The notes under the pieces: generated by a model
What the model was told of the DNA's origin: nothing
Database searches by the model: none
What the model saw: the letters and a program-made list of their open reading frames with translations, nothing else
Position numbers and translations under genes: made by a program
Assembly (NCBI GenBank): GCA_002197545.1
Contig: NFUO01000112.1
Span: 124,001 to 188,000, forward strand
Reading direction: 5' to 3'
DNA length: 64,000 bases
DNA from: Acidobacteria subdivision 2 bacterium RH1 MAG20
GTDB taxonomy: Bacteria > Acidobacteriota > Terriglobia > Terriglobales > Acidobacteriaceae
Shown: positions 23,197 through 30,340 of the stretch, in pieces
How positions within the stretch are numbered: the stretch's first letter is position 1
Layout: each line of letters opens with the position of its first letter

Positions 23197-23962
23197 TTTG
23201 CAAAATATCGCTCTTGATCGCTTCTTTGAGTTCTATAAGAATGACATTGAGTCTGAGATTATCGACGCTAACAACGTCGTGATTTCATTCCCCGTGCACT
23301 TCTCTGGATTTCATCGGATAGAGGTTACTGTTACGCGAGTGAGTGACAACCAGTACATAATCTCTGACGGTTCAAAGGTATTGGATGAGTTGCGCATTGC
23401 TGGCTATCTAGTCAACGCCAAACTTCTAAAGAGAATCGAGGACATTAGCAAGGTTGCCAACATCCGAGTTGTGAATGGGTACTTGGTTTCGGATTCAGAT
23501 TTAGCTTCTCTTGGGTCTTCTCTTCAACGCTTCATAGAAGCCGCTAAGACCATCGGCGATGCCTACTTGGTGCAAAAAACAAGTATGCCTAGAGATATGC
23601 AAATCGTGAAAAAAGTAAGCGATTTCCTGTCGGAGCAGCATGTCCCATTCAAGATACGGCAACCCTTGATGGGGGAGTTTGAAAAACACGTTGTTGACTT
23701 CTACTTTCCCCCAAACGGTGTCCCCGGATTAGCTTTATCCGTACTCAATAACCCTTCGCGGACGGTTGCTGAATCATGGGCTTTCCGTTCAATCGACATC
23801 AAGAAAAATAACGAAAGGGTTAACGTCGGGATCGTCTATGACGATGAAGACATTTCGGACAACAGTGCCTCTATGCTTGCTGGGGTCATGGATGTTTCTC
23901 TTCCAAGTTCAAAAATCACGCAGCTCGGCGGAAGCCTGAGACGCTTAGGAATTATTCATTGA
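23186..23962 (+). CDS. DUF1828/DUF1829-like cargo protein
   Basis: 258 residues, soluble. The N-terminal half (PVHFSGFHRIEVTVTRVSDNQYIISDGSKVLDELRIAGYLVN) has the V-x-D-x-x-x-x-I-S-D-x-G/S-x-x-L pattern I associate with DUF1828. The C-terminal half (FLSEQHVPFKIRQPLMGEFEKHVVDFYFPPNGVPGLALSVLNNPSRTVAESWAFRSIDIKKNNERVNVGIVYDDED) fits the DUF1829 partner domain, which has some resemblance to nuclease-like folds (D-F-Y-F, then a Lys-Lys strand). The naming is from memory and should be checked. The ATG at 23186 overlaps the upstream gene's stop. These families are common on phages and islands and uncharacterised. The stop lies 45 bp before the right terminal repeat, so the gene is a true passenger. 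Confidence 0.75.
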   Translation: MKTDLQNIALDRFFEFYKNDIESEIIDANNVVISFPVHFSGFHRIEVTVTRVSDNQYIISDGSKVLDELRIAGYLVNAKLLKRIEDISKVANIRVVNGYLVSDSDLASLGSSLQRFIEAAKTIGDAYLVQKTSMPRDMQIVKKVSDFLSEQHVPFKIRQPLMGEFEKHVVDFYFPPNGVPGLALSVLNNPSRTVAESWAFRSIDIKKNNERVNVGIVYDDEDISDNSASMLAGVMDVSLPSSKITQLGGSLRRLGIIH

Positions 23963-24007
23963 CCAAGAGCCGCCCTGTCACGGTGTTATAGCCTAGACCC
24001 CATCCTA

Positions 24008-24031
24008 TACTCAGTCAAGTATATTATTACC
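24008..24031 (-). repeat. Right terminal inverted repeat
   Basis: It starts TACTCAGTCAAGTATATTAT on the top strand and is the exact complement of the left repeat over 24 bases. Homology does not extend outward. Confidence 0.9.
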
Positions 24032-24321
24032 GGTAGCGAAGATGGTCCCCGCTAAATTATTGCATTCAAAATGGTTACGGCTAAATTATTCTATATAAAA
24101 GAGTTAGGCCCAGCATTGTCGCTGGGCCATTCTTTCTATTTCATCACTGTTTCTATTGTATCGAATAGCACCAAACTAAATGGCAAATTTGCGAAGATTT
24201 ATTTTTTGGCGATAAGCCATTGCATTTGTGATATTTGCGTATGAGATTCAAGCGAAAGAAGGATTGAACCCTCTTGACAGGAATTTCGATGCAGCAAAAC
24301 CGCCCTATCCACGCAACTCCC
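24032..24321. repeat. Right half of element F and AT-rich spacer, no gene
   Basis: It contains a near-perfect direct repeat, CGCTAAATTATT at 24050-24061 and CGGCTAAATTATT at 24078-24090. It then has GAGTTAG and the stem GGCCCAGC-ATTGTC-GCTGGGCC (24107-24128), which matches the acnA terminator stem. On the top strand it is followed by ATTCTTTC, so it could also terminate transcription leaving the mobile element. The rest is AT-rich without a recognisable gene. Confidence 0.55.
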
Positions 24322-24747
24322 CTAAATCAGCGTTGCGTCCAGCGTAATCTCCGCCGCCTTCAATACCTTCGAGACCGGACATCCAACCTTGGCCTTGTTC
24401 GCCAGCTCGTCGAACTTTGCCTTGTCCGCGCCCGGCACCTTCGCTTTGGTGGTCAGGTGAATCTTTGTGATGGCGGGACCTTCGCCGTGCAGATCGAGGG
24501 TGACCACGGCGGTCGTCTCAATCGAATCCGGGACCAGGTTGGCATTGGTGAGCTGCGAACTCAGCGCCATCGTGAAGCAGCCAGCATGGGCCGCCGCGAT
24601 CAACTCTTCAGGATTGGTGCCAACGCCATCCGCGAACCGCGTGCCGAAGCTGTACTGCGCCTCCTTCAGCGTGCCGCTCTGCGTCGAAATGACGCCCTTG
24701 CCTTCTTTCAAACTGCCATGCCAGACTGCACTCGCGCTGCGATCCAT
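24322..24747 (-). CDS. osmC: OsmC-type thiol peroxidase
   Basis: This 141-residue cytoplasmic peroxiredoxin-like enzyme reduces organic hydroperoxides. The family motifs are intact: GVGTNPEELIAAAHAGCFTMALS with the peroxidatic Cys57, and VGCPVSKVLKAAEI with the second Cys123. The length matches OsmC/Ohr proteins (about 140). The N-terminal WHGSLKEGKGVISTQSGTLKEAQYSF and TNPEELIAAAHA are more OsmC- than Ohr-like. AAGGAG lies seven bases before the ATG. It is monocistronic, and divergent from the small zinc-ribbon gene. OsmC genes are often induced by osmotic or peroxide stress. No regulator site is evident here. Confidence 0.95.
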   Translation of the reverse strand: MDRSASAVWHGSLKEGKGVISTQSGTLKEAQYSFGTRFADGVGTNPEELIAAAHAGCFTMALSSQLTNANLVPDSIETTAVVTLDLHGEGPAITKIHLTTKAKVPGADKAKFDELANKAKVGCPVSKVLKAAEITLDATLI

Positions 24748-24853
24748 CGTATGTCTCCTTATTGGGTTTCTCTGAACATCAACCGTACCTCATTCGATGC
24801 GGCCTGAGCAGCAACGATAGTTGAAAAGATAGTATCTGCGCTAATCTCTTTCC

Positions 24854-25033
24854 ATGCAGACCATCCTCGCTCCACCGGCAGCAGCAGAACAGCAGCTCGA
24901 AGAGCAGTGCGTGCTCGCTGCCGAGCACCACAGCCGCTTTTGCCCTACCTGCAGCTCGCGCCTCGAAGACAGCCGCTGCAAACTGATCTGCCGGACGTGC
25001 GGCTTCTTTCTCAGTTGCGCGGATTTTTACTGA
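24854..25033 (+). CDS. 59-residue zinc-ribbon protein
   Basis: A short gene that is easily overlooked. It encodes [20 protein letters not shown], then [20 protein letters not shown] and [19 protein letters not shown]. Two CxxC pairs (CPTC and CRTC, 17 residues apart, with another Cys in each half) form a rubredoxin-like zinc ribbon, and the end [10 protein letters not shown] is distinctive. I believe similar small proteins with a C-terminal [15 protein letters not shown] end occur widely in Acidobacteriota, but no function is known to me. No Shine-Dalgarno sequence is present. It is read divergently from osmC, and the overlapping minus-strand frame lacks sense. Confidence 0.75.
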   Translation: MQTILAPPAAAEQQLEEQCVLAAEHHSRFCPTCSSRLEDSRCKLICRTCGFFLSCADFY

Positions 25034-25252
25034 ACCGCTGCTCACTTGGCCGGCGATTCCCCCGCCTGGCTGCATTGGGAAGAAAAAACCTTAATCGAAG
25101 AAGTTTTTACCTAATAAATACAGGGAAATGACTCTGATAAAGGACTGCCGCGCGGACATGCAAACTAATCTGCGTTGTCACCTTTTTAGGGGAATCTCCG
25201 TGCTGCGTTCCAACATCCTACGCAGCCAGTACGTGCCCTTGAAGGAGGACAC

Positions 25253-25615
25253 ATGATGAACCGTAAACAAGCACTCGCAACTCAACTGGCGCTGCTCGCC
25301 GTGCTTTCCCCGGGCGCCATTCTGGCGCAGGAGCCGACAGCTCCCGCGTCTCCTCCACCCACCCAGACGACGCCCACGCCACCTCCGGCGCCTCCAGATG
25401 CTCAACCTGCAATGCCACCGGAGACTCCACCGGCAAACGCTCCTGAACGGACTCCGCAAACCGCGCCTCCGGACGCGGCGAACCCAGGCAGTTCGACAAT
25501 GCCTTCCGACAGCACCGCCACAACAACCAAAAAGACACACAAGCACAAACGGTCCACGAAGACCAATCCGAACGGGACCACCCCTGATCAAACTGCGCCT
25601 GCACCGCCGCAATAA
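25253..25615 (+). CDS. Secreted Pro/Thr/Ala-rich low-complexity protein
   Basis: 120 residues. A signal peptide (MNRKQALATQLALLAVLSPGAILAQ) is followed by a ~95-residue segment made almost only of Pro, Thr, Ala, Ser and Asn, with a basic patch KKTHKHKRSTK near the end. It is probably an unstructured periplasmic or cell-surface protein. GGAGG precedes two adjacent ATGs (25253 and 25256), and spacing favours the second slightly. Function unknown. A strong terminator follows at 25663. Confidence 0.75.
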   Translation: MMNRKQALATQLALLAVLSPGAILAQEPTAPASPPPTQTTPTPPPAPPDAQPAMPPETPPANAPERTPQTAPPDAANPGSSTMPSDSTATTTKKTHKHKRSTKTNPNGTTPDQTAPAPPQ

Positions 25616-25662
25616 TGTTGGCTTGCGGCTCATGAGCTAATCCGCCGAAGTTCTTAAAGTAG

Positions 25663-25701
25663 AACGCTGTGCGTCTTGGATATCCGCGCACAGCGTTTTT
25701 A
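25663..25701 (+). terminator. Terminator after the Pro-rich protein gene
   Basis: AACGCTGTGCG, a 13-base loop, CGCACAGCGTT and then TTTTA: eleven pairs with a T-run, 48 bases after the stop codon. Confidence 0.85.
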
Positions 25702-25749
25702 CTTTGTCTATTGATTTAGGGAAGGTCTGATAAAGTTCCCCAAAAATTC

Positions 25750-25815
25750 CCTCGGGGGCTAAAGCCCCGTTATATATGAGCGATATGCGGCGTGGCTGAA
25801 GCCGCGCCCTTTCAA
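25750..25815. repeat. Repeat family C: GC-rich twin hairpins
   Basis: GGGGCTAAAGCCCC (25755-25768) and GGCGTGGCTGAAGCCGCGCC (25789-25808), the second with one G-U pair, are spaced about 20 bases apart. A related series lies at 36885-36975. REP-like in appearance. Confidence 0.65.
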
Positions 25816-25840
25816 ACCAGACTTAATCAGAGTGTCCCTA

Positions 25841-25993
25841 AGAAACTGTCCAGAAACTGCACCGACCGAAAGAGTAGGCCGGGTAAGGACAAAAGCAACG
25901 GCGAAAATACAGGGGTCTCTCCACTGCGCCGCGCGATAAAGCTGCGCGGCTCCGGTCGAGCTGACGTTTTTATATAGTTTTTGGACAGGTTCT
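25841..25993 (+). repeat. Repeat family B, copy 1, with inverted ends
   Basis: The ends AGAAACTGTCCAGAAACT (25841-25858) and AGTTTTTGGACAGGTTCT (25976-25993) are imperfect inverted repeats. Inside are AAAAGCAACGGCGAAAATAC, AGGGGTCTCTCCACTGCG, the palindromic GCCGCGCG/CTGCGCGGC part, and GGTCGAGCTGACG. These are the core words of the copies at 43294, 44722 and 55362-55560. Confidence 0.7.
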
Positions 25994-26054
25994 AAAAGAA
26001 GAGCTGCCGCCACGCTTTTTGCAATCGGCAATCGTTTATTCGGGAACGAGGTAT

Positions 26055-27185
26055 TTATCGCGAGGCAAGAATAGAGCTGTTCTCATTCTTGTAGGCATAT
26101 CGCTTTTCCTTCCAGCGAGCGATCGGCCCTTCAAAGAACTTCCACGAGAGCGAAGCCAGCACGAGCGAGGTCAGGAGACCCAGGAGTATTCCGAGAGCGC
26201 GGCCGAAGTGGGCAACCATAAATTGCCGCAACGGATAGTGAATCAGGTAGATGCAATAGCTGATCTTTCCCATATAGCGCAGGCTGGGGTTGCGAAGCGC
26301 CCTGGGCAGCCAGCGCGAAGAGCCGGCGTGGCTGACGGCAAGAAGAAGGATGAGTGAAAATGCCATCCAAAGCAAGGTGTAAATCACGGCGCTATAGGCG
26401 CGCTCGTGAAGATCGCCGGCAGTCTTGTTCGGAATGTGCTGATAGAGCAGGTCTCCGCCAATCACAGCCAGAAGAAGGAAGCCGGCAGAAGACAGCATGG
26501 CCGTGTAACGCCGCTGGCAGAGCGCAATCACCTGCGGTCCGTAACTCCTCATGCAGACGGCGATCAACGCGCCCGCGGCAAGGGAATCGGCGCGCGCAAA
26601 AAACATCTGGCGCAGCTCTGTCGCGTGATCGGTATAGGCAAAAAAACGGATGACCGGCTCGACCACTAAAATTGCGCCAAGCAGCGGAAACAGGATGCGG
26701 TCTTTGCCTTTCACGAGAAAGACTAGAGGCGCCCAGATCAAATAAAAGAACTCTTCAATCGAGAGCGACCAGCAGACAGAGAGGCCGGGGTTGCTCCAAT
26801 AAACCATCTGAACATGATCGATGCCCATCCACGAATGCGGAAAGATCGCCTGCAAATAGAGACTGTAGACGGCCATAAATTTCCAGGGAAGAGGACTGTG
26901 CGCCACCGCGTTGCCGATGAAGTAGACGGCGAGGCAGAGATAGTAGATGGGGAACAGGCGCAAGACGCGCCGCATGTAGAAGTGCCCCAACCCCTCCTCA
27001 TTCTTTTCGGATTTGAGAAGAATTCCGGTGATCAGGAACCCGGACAGGACAAAGAACAGATCGACTCCTGCCCATCCCCAATGCGGCCCGAAGATGTTGA
27101 GATATTTATAAAAGACATAATGGTGGGCGATGACCATGCAGACCGCAACCCCGCGCAGGCCGTCCAATTCCGGTATGCGTTTCAT
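26055..27185 (-). CDS. Acyltransferase 3 family membrane protein (OafA/YrhL-like)
   Basis: This 376-residue integral membrane protein transfers acyl groups to sugars or lipids of the envelope. The start RIPELDGLRGVAVCMVIAHHY has the conserved R-x-x-x-L-D-G-L-R-G and the catalytic-type HH. GWAGVDLFFVLSGFLITGIL is the second family signature, and WSLSIEEFFYLIWAPLVFL the third. About ten TMs follow, ending with a basic cytoplasmic tail. The acceptor is unknown: O-antigen, exopolysaccharide and peptidoglycan acetylation are all possible in this family. It stands alone, flanked by repeats on both sides. AAAGGGG lies four bases before the ATG. Confidence 0.92.
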   Translation of the reverse strand: MKRIPELDGLRGVAVCMVIAHHYVFYKYLNIFGPHWGWAGVDLFFVLSGFLITGILLKSEKNEEGLGHFYMRRVLRLFPIYYLCLAVYFIGNAVAHSPLPWKFMAVYSLYLQAIFPHSWMGIDHVQMVYWSNPGLSVCWSLSIEEFFYLIWAPLVFLVKGKDRILFPLLGAILVVEPVIRFFAYTDHATELRQMFFARADSLAAGALIAVCMRSYGPQVIALCQRRYTAMLSSAGFLLLAVIGGDLLYQHIPNKTAGDLHERAYSAVIYTLLWMAFSLILLLAVSHAGSSRWLPRALRNPSLRYMGKISYCIYLIHYPLRQFMVAHFGRALGILLGLLTSLVLASLSWKFFEGPIARWKEKRYAYKNENSSILASR

Positions 27186-27236
27186 TGTGCCCCTTTGTCT
27201 TTAAAGTGATGAATCGGCTGCGCTGTGAGCCGCTTC

Positions 27237-27368
27237 TATAGCAGTTTTGGAGTAGGTGTAGAGGATCACAGAACAGGCAACAGCAAAGGGGAAATACCGG
27301 GGTTCTTTCGCTGCGCTCAGAATGACAACGCTTTTGACGACTCTACAGCATCTACAACACTGCTCTAG
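27237..27368 (+). repeat. Repeat family A, copy 2
   Basis: It begins AGCAGTTTTGGAGTAGGTG and ends CTACAACACTGCTCTAG, with the core ACAGGCAACAGCAAAGGG, AAATACCGGGGTTCTTTCG and CGCTCAGAATGACAACG. The outer ~13 bases are imperfect inverted repeats of each other. It lies between the acyltransferase start and the M28 peptidase stop. Confidence 0.8.
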
Positions 27369-27424
27369 GAAAACGATATCACGCATGGATTCCCCTCGAA
27401 GTGCGGCGATCTCCTTACTGCAGG

Positions 27425-29086
27425 CTACTTAGAGTGTAGACTCGCCGTTCGCGCTGCTTCAAACTCGTCGCCTGCATTCCAGCGAACCGTTGAGGGCGCC
27501 GAGACGGCTTCCCAGCCCAGTTCCATGCCGAATCGCGCGAGCTTGGCGTTGCCGCTGAAGTCCATGCTCGGCGTGTAGTTGTCGCTGAAGTTGTGATAGC
27601 GGTGCTCGTTGTAGTCTTGCTCGGCGGCCTCGCCCCATGCGCGGTCATGGCCTTCGTAGAGGCTTCCGGTATCGACTGAAAATGCGGGGATGCCGACACG
27701 CGAGAGGCTGAAGTGGTCGGAGCGATAGTAGCTTCCCGCCTCTGGCCTGGGATCAGGAACAATGGTTAGCCCGAAGCGCTTTGCCGTCGCCTGAACGGTA
27801 GGATAGAAGCTCGTTCGCTGCGCCCCGTTCACGTTGATCTCACGCGGAATGCCGATGGGCAGGATCATGTCGTAGTTCACGTCGAGCGCGATTTGACCTG
27901 CGGGGACCGGCGGATGCTGGCCGAGATATTCACTGCCGAGCAGGCCTTGTTCTTCCGCAGTTACCGCCGCGAAGATGACGTCGTGCGGCGGCCGCACCGT
28001 CATCGCGCTCCATGCGCGCGCCATCTCCAGCAGAATGCCGCATCCGGTGCCGTTGTCCGCCGCGCCGTTGTAGATGTTGTCGCCCTTCATGCCGGGCACG
28101 AAGCCGAGATGGTCGTAGTGCGCCGTGTAGAGCACGGCCTGGTCTTTGCCAGTCTTCGTTCCCGGTACGATGCCTACCACGTTCGCCGATTGGAAGTGGC
28201 GCACTATGCTCTCGATATGCGCCTTCAATCGCACGGGCAACTCCACGGCTTTGAATCCGCGCTTGCCCGCTGCCGTCATCTCCGCATTCACATCCATGCC
28301 GTTGGCAGCGAACAGCTTTCGCGCCACGTCGAGTTGAATCCAACTGGCGGCCTCAAGCTGCGGTACCTTGTCGTCGCGCAGAGACGTCTTCTCGCTCGTG
28401 TTCGAGTTACGCACCACGTCCCAGCCGTAGCTGGCGAGGTCGGTGCGGTGAATAATCAGCGCGCCGACCGCGCCCATCCGCGCTGCCTGCTCGAACTTGT
28501 ACGTCCATCGACCGTAGTAAGTCAGCGCCTTGCCGCCAAAAAACCTCGGGTCGTTCGACGGCGGATCGCCCACAATGCAGAGAATTACCTTGCCCTTTAC
28601 AACGACGCCTGCATAGTCGTTCCAGTTGAACTCCGGCGCTGTGATTCCATAGCCGACAAAGACAATCGGCGCATCGATATCGACGCTTGGCGTCAGCTTC
28701 TCATTCTGCACGGTGTAGTCGTCCGCGAACTTCAGATTGATGGCGTTGCCCTTCTGCGGAACGAGCGCAAAGTTTGTCTGAGCGGGAACCACCTTCATGC
28801 CCACGAAGTCGATCCACTGCAGATACGTTCCATTATCGCCAGCGGGTTTCAAGCCATCGAGGGCGAACTGCGTTGCAATGTACTTCGCCGCCAGGTCTCC
28901 GCCGCGCAGGCCGGGATAGCGTCCCTCCAGCAGATCGTCCGACAGAAACTTTACATGCGCGCGGATCTTTTCCGCATCGATCGAAGCCTCGGCTTTCTTG
29001 ACGGCCGGCGGAATGACCTGCGCGAAGACGCCCGTCGAGAGCGCGAACAAAAATAAACCAGCAGCGATATTTTTTCCGATCTTCAT
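27425..29086 (-). CDS. Secreted M28-family zinc aminopeptidase with PA domain
   Basis: 553 residues with a signal peptide (KNIAAGLFLFALSTGVFAQ). A PA domain occupies ~125-280 (DAPIVFVGYGITAPEFNWNDYAGVVVKGKVIL). The catalytic M28 domain follows, with zinc ligands His323 and neighbouring Asp325 in TAHYDHLG, Asp344 in NGAADNGTG, the Glu pair 378-379 in TAEEQGLLGSEYL, Asp406 in NYDMI and the last His in YRSDHFSLSRVGIPAFSV. All are in place, so activity is expected, removing N-terminal residues from peptides outside the cytoplasm. GAGGAG lies six bases before the ATG. It is divergent from nothing and follows mutY at 31 bp on the same strand, so they may share a transcript. Confidence 0.94.
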   Translation of the reverse strand: MKIGKNIAAGLFLFALSTGVFAQVIPPAVKKAEASIDAEKIRAHVKFLSDDLLEGRYPGLRGGDLAAKYIATQFALDGLKPAGDNGTYLQWIDFVGMKVVPAQTNFALVPQKGNAINLKFADDYTVQNEKLTPSVDIDAPIVFVGYGITAPEFNWNDYAGVVVKGKVILCIVGDPPSNDPRFFGGKALTYYGRWTYKFEQAARMGAVGALIIHRTDLASYGWDVVRNSNTSEKTSLRDDKVPQLEAASWIQLDVARKLFAANGMDVNAEMTAAGKRGFKAVELPVRLKAHIESIVRHFQSANVVGIVPGTKTGKDQAVLYTAHYDHLGFVPGMKGDNIYNGAADNGTGCGILLEMARAWSAMTVRPPHDVIFAAVTAEEQGLLGSEYLGQHPPVPAGQIALDVNYDMILPIGIPREINVNGAQRTSFYPTVQATAKRFGLTIVPDPRPEAGSYYRSDHFSLSRVGIPAFSVDTGSLYEGHDRAWGEAAEQDYNEHRYHNFSDNYTPSMDFSGNAKLARFGMELGWEAVSAPSTVRWNAGDEFEAARTASLHSK

Positions 29087-29117
29087 GACAGACTCCTCAA
29101 AAACTTTGCTTTGAAAC

Positions 29118-30263
29118 TTATGATGCCTCTTCCTCCGGCATCTGCAAGGGCTGCATTGCCATAACGTCCAGTCGCTGAAGCACCTTTCGCGCCAGTCCGG
29201 TCAGCGGTACTGAAGCCAATTTACTCGTCCGTGTCCAGTGCAGATCGTTCTTCGCCGCGGGGACAGCCCGGCGCAATCCCCGGTCCTGCGGCCCGCGCGC
29301 AGCAAACACTTGAACATAGTAGTTCGTATTCGTAATCGAGTGGCGCACGCGCAACAGCGGCTCCCGCCCTTCGACAGCGTCCTGCGGCAGCGGCGGTAGC
29401 TCATACATTCCGGGCATCAGGGTGACATCTTTGGCGCGTTGCTCCAGTAGCACCTCGGTCGCCGTGCCGTTCTTCCGCAAACTCAGCAGATATGCTGCCG
29501 GACGGCTTCGCTGCGCCGCCCGCGGGGTGGTCAGATGTTCGCCTCGCGTCTCGCACATGGTAAAGAGAGGGCAATGCAGGCACAGCGGAGCGCGAGGCAC
29601 GCATATGGTTGCGCCGAGCTCCATCATGGCCTGGTTGTGGTCGCCCGCTGCGTTGTGTCCTTCTTCAACCCGCCGTCTGGGCACGAGCGCTTTTGCCTGT
29701 GCCAGCACAAAGGCGCGGGCTGCTGCCGTGTTCTCTTCCGGCCGTCCGGTCAGGCGCAGGAGAACTCGTTCGACGTTGCCGTCGACAACGGCGATGCTCT
29801 CGCCAAAGGCAATGCTGGCAATTGCTGCACAGGTGTACTCGCCGATACCGGGCAGCGTCCGCAGGCCCGCCGAGGTGTTCGGCAGCACGCCGCCCAACTC
29901 CGACGTTACAAACTTCGCCGCGCGGTGCAGCATCCGCGCGCGCCTGTAGTAGCCCAGGCCCGACCATGCCGCCAATACCTCTGCCTCGGGCGCCAGCGCC
30001 AGCGCCAGCATTGTAGGAAACCGCCGCAGAAATGATTCATAGTGCTCGATCACCGCGGCAACCCTGGTCTGCTGCAGCATCACCTCCGAGACCCATGTCC
30101 GGTAAGGGTCGTTGATGCCTCGCCACGGCAGGGCACGCGCATGGTCCCGGTACCAGCTCATCAGTCTCCGCCGAAAGACAGTTGCATCCAGTTCCGGATG
30201 GTCTTCAGCCTCCGGCAGCGGCTCAGGATGGTTTACGCGTTTCGTTTTCGAATGTTCATGCAT
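29118..30263 (-). CDS. mutY: A/G-specific adenine DNA glycosylase
   Basis: 381 residues. MutY removes adenine mispaired with 8-oxoguanine. The HhH-GPD core shows WVSEVMLQQTRV with the catalytic Glu60, LRTLPGIGEYTCAAIASIAFGESIAVVDGNVERVLLR with the helix-hairpin-helix and Asp161, and the [4Fe-4S] ligands Cys221-x6-Cys228-x2-Cys231-x5-Cys237. The C-terminal NUDIX-like domain (residues ~255-365, AAYLLSLRKNGTATEVLLEQRAK, MPGMYELPPLP) recognises oxoG. The first ~25 residues are poorly conserved. The length and order agree with full-length MutY. It is read divergently from the ligase/acyltransferase fusion gene. Confidence 0.96.
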   Translation of the reverse strand: MHEHSKTKRVNHPEPLPEAEDHPELDATVFRRRLMSWYRDHARALPWRGINDPYRTWVSEVMLQQTRVAAVIEHYESFLRRFPTMLALALAPEAEVLAAWSGLGYYRRARMLHRAAKFVTSELGGVLPNTSAGLRTLPGIGEYTCAAIASIAFGESIAVVDGNVERVLLRLTGRPEENTAAARAFVLAQAKALVPRRRVEEGHNAAGDHNQAMMELGATICVPRAPLCLHCPLFTMCETRGEHLTTPRAAQRSRPAAYLLSLRKNGTATEVLLEQRAKDVTLMPGMYELPPLPQDAVEGREPLLRVRHSITNTNYYVQVFAARGPQDRGLRRAVPAAKNDLHWTRTSKLASVPLTGLARKVLQRLDVMAMQPLQMPEEEAS

Positions 30264-30340
30264 CGGTGCCAGTCTATCGTCTGCGGCCCGATCTACGTAT
30301 GAGATCTACACGTATGGGTTGTTGAGGCGGGAACTATGAT

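Larger units (their letters stand above)
21821..24031 (+). mobile_element. IS1595-type non-autonomous transposon with cargo genes
   Basis: The 2.2-kb segment is bounded by perfect 24-bp inverted repeats (21821-21844 and 24008-24031). It is clearly AT-richer than its flanks and contains a 3'-truncated IS1595-family transposase plus three cargo genes. The DDE domain is incomplete, so movement would need a transposase supplied in trans by a relative with the same ends. No matching target duplication was found directly outside the repeats: the flanking eight bases are CTTATTTT on the left and GGTAGCGA on the right. The insertion may therefore be old, or the duplication lost. Confidence 0.85.

Noticed and set aside
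24779..25075. Minus-strand 98-residue frame upstream of osmC
   Set aside because: It is antisense to the 59-residue zinc-ribbon gene, and its cysteines and leucines come from the opposite strand.
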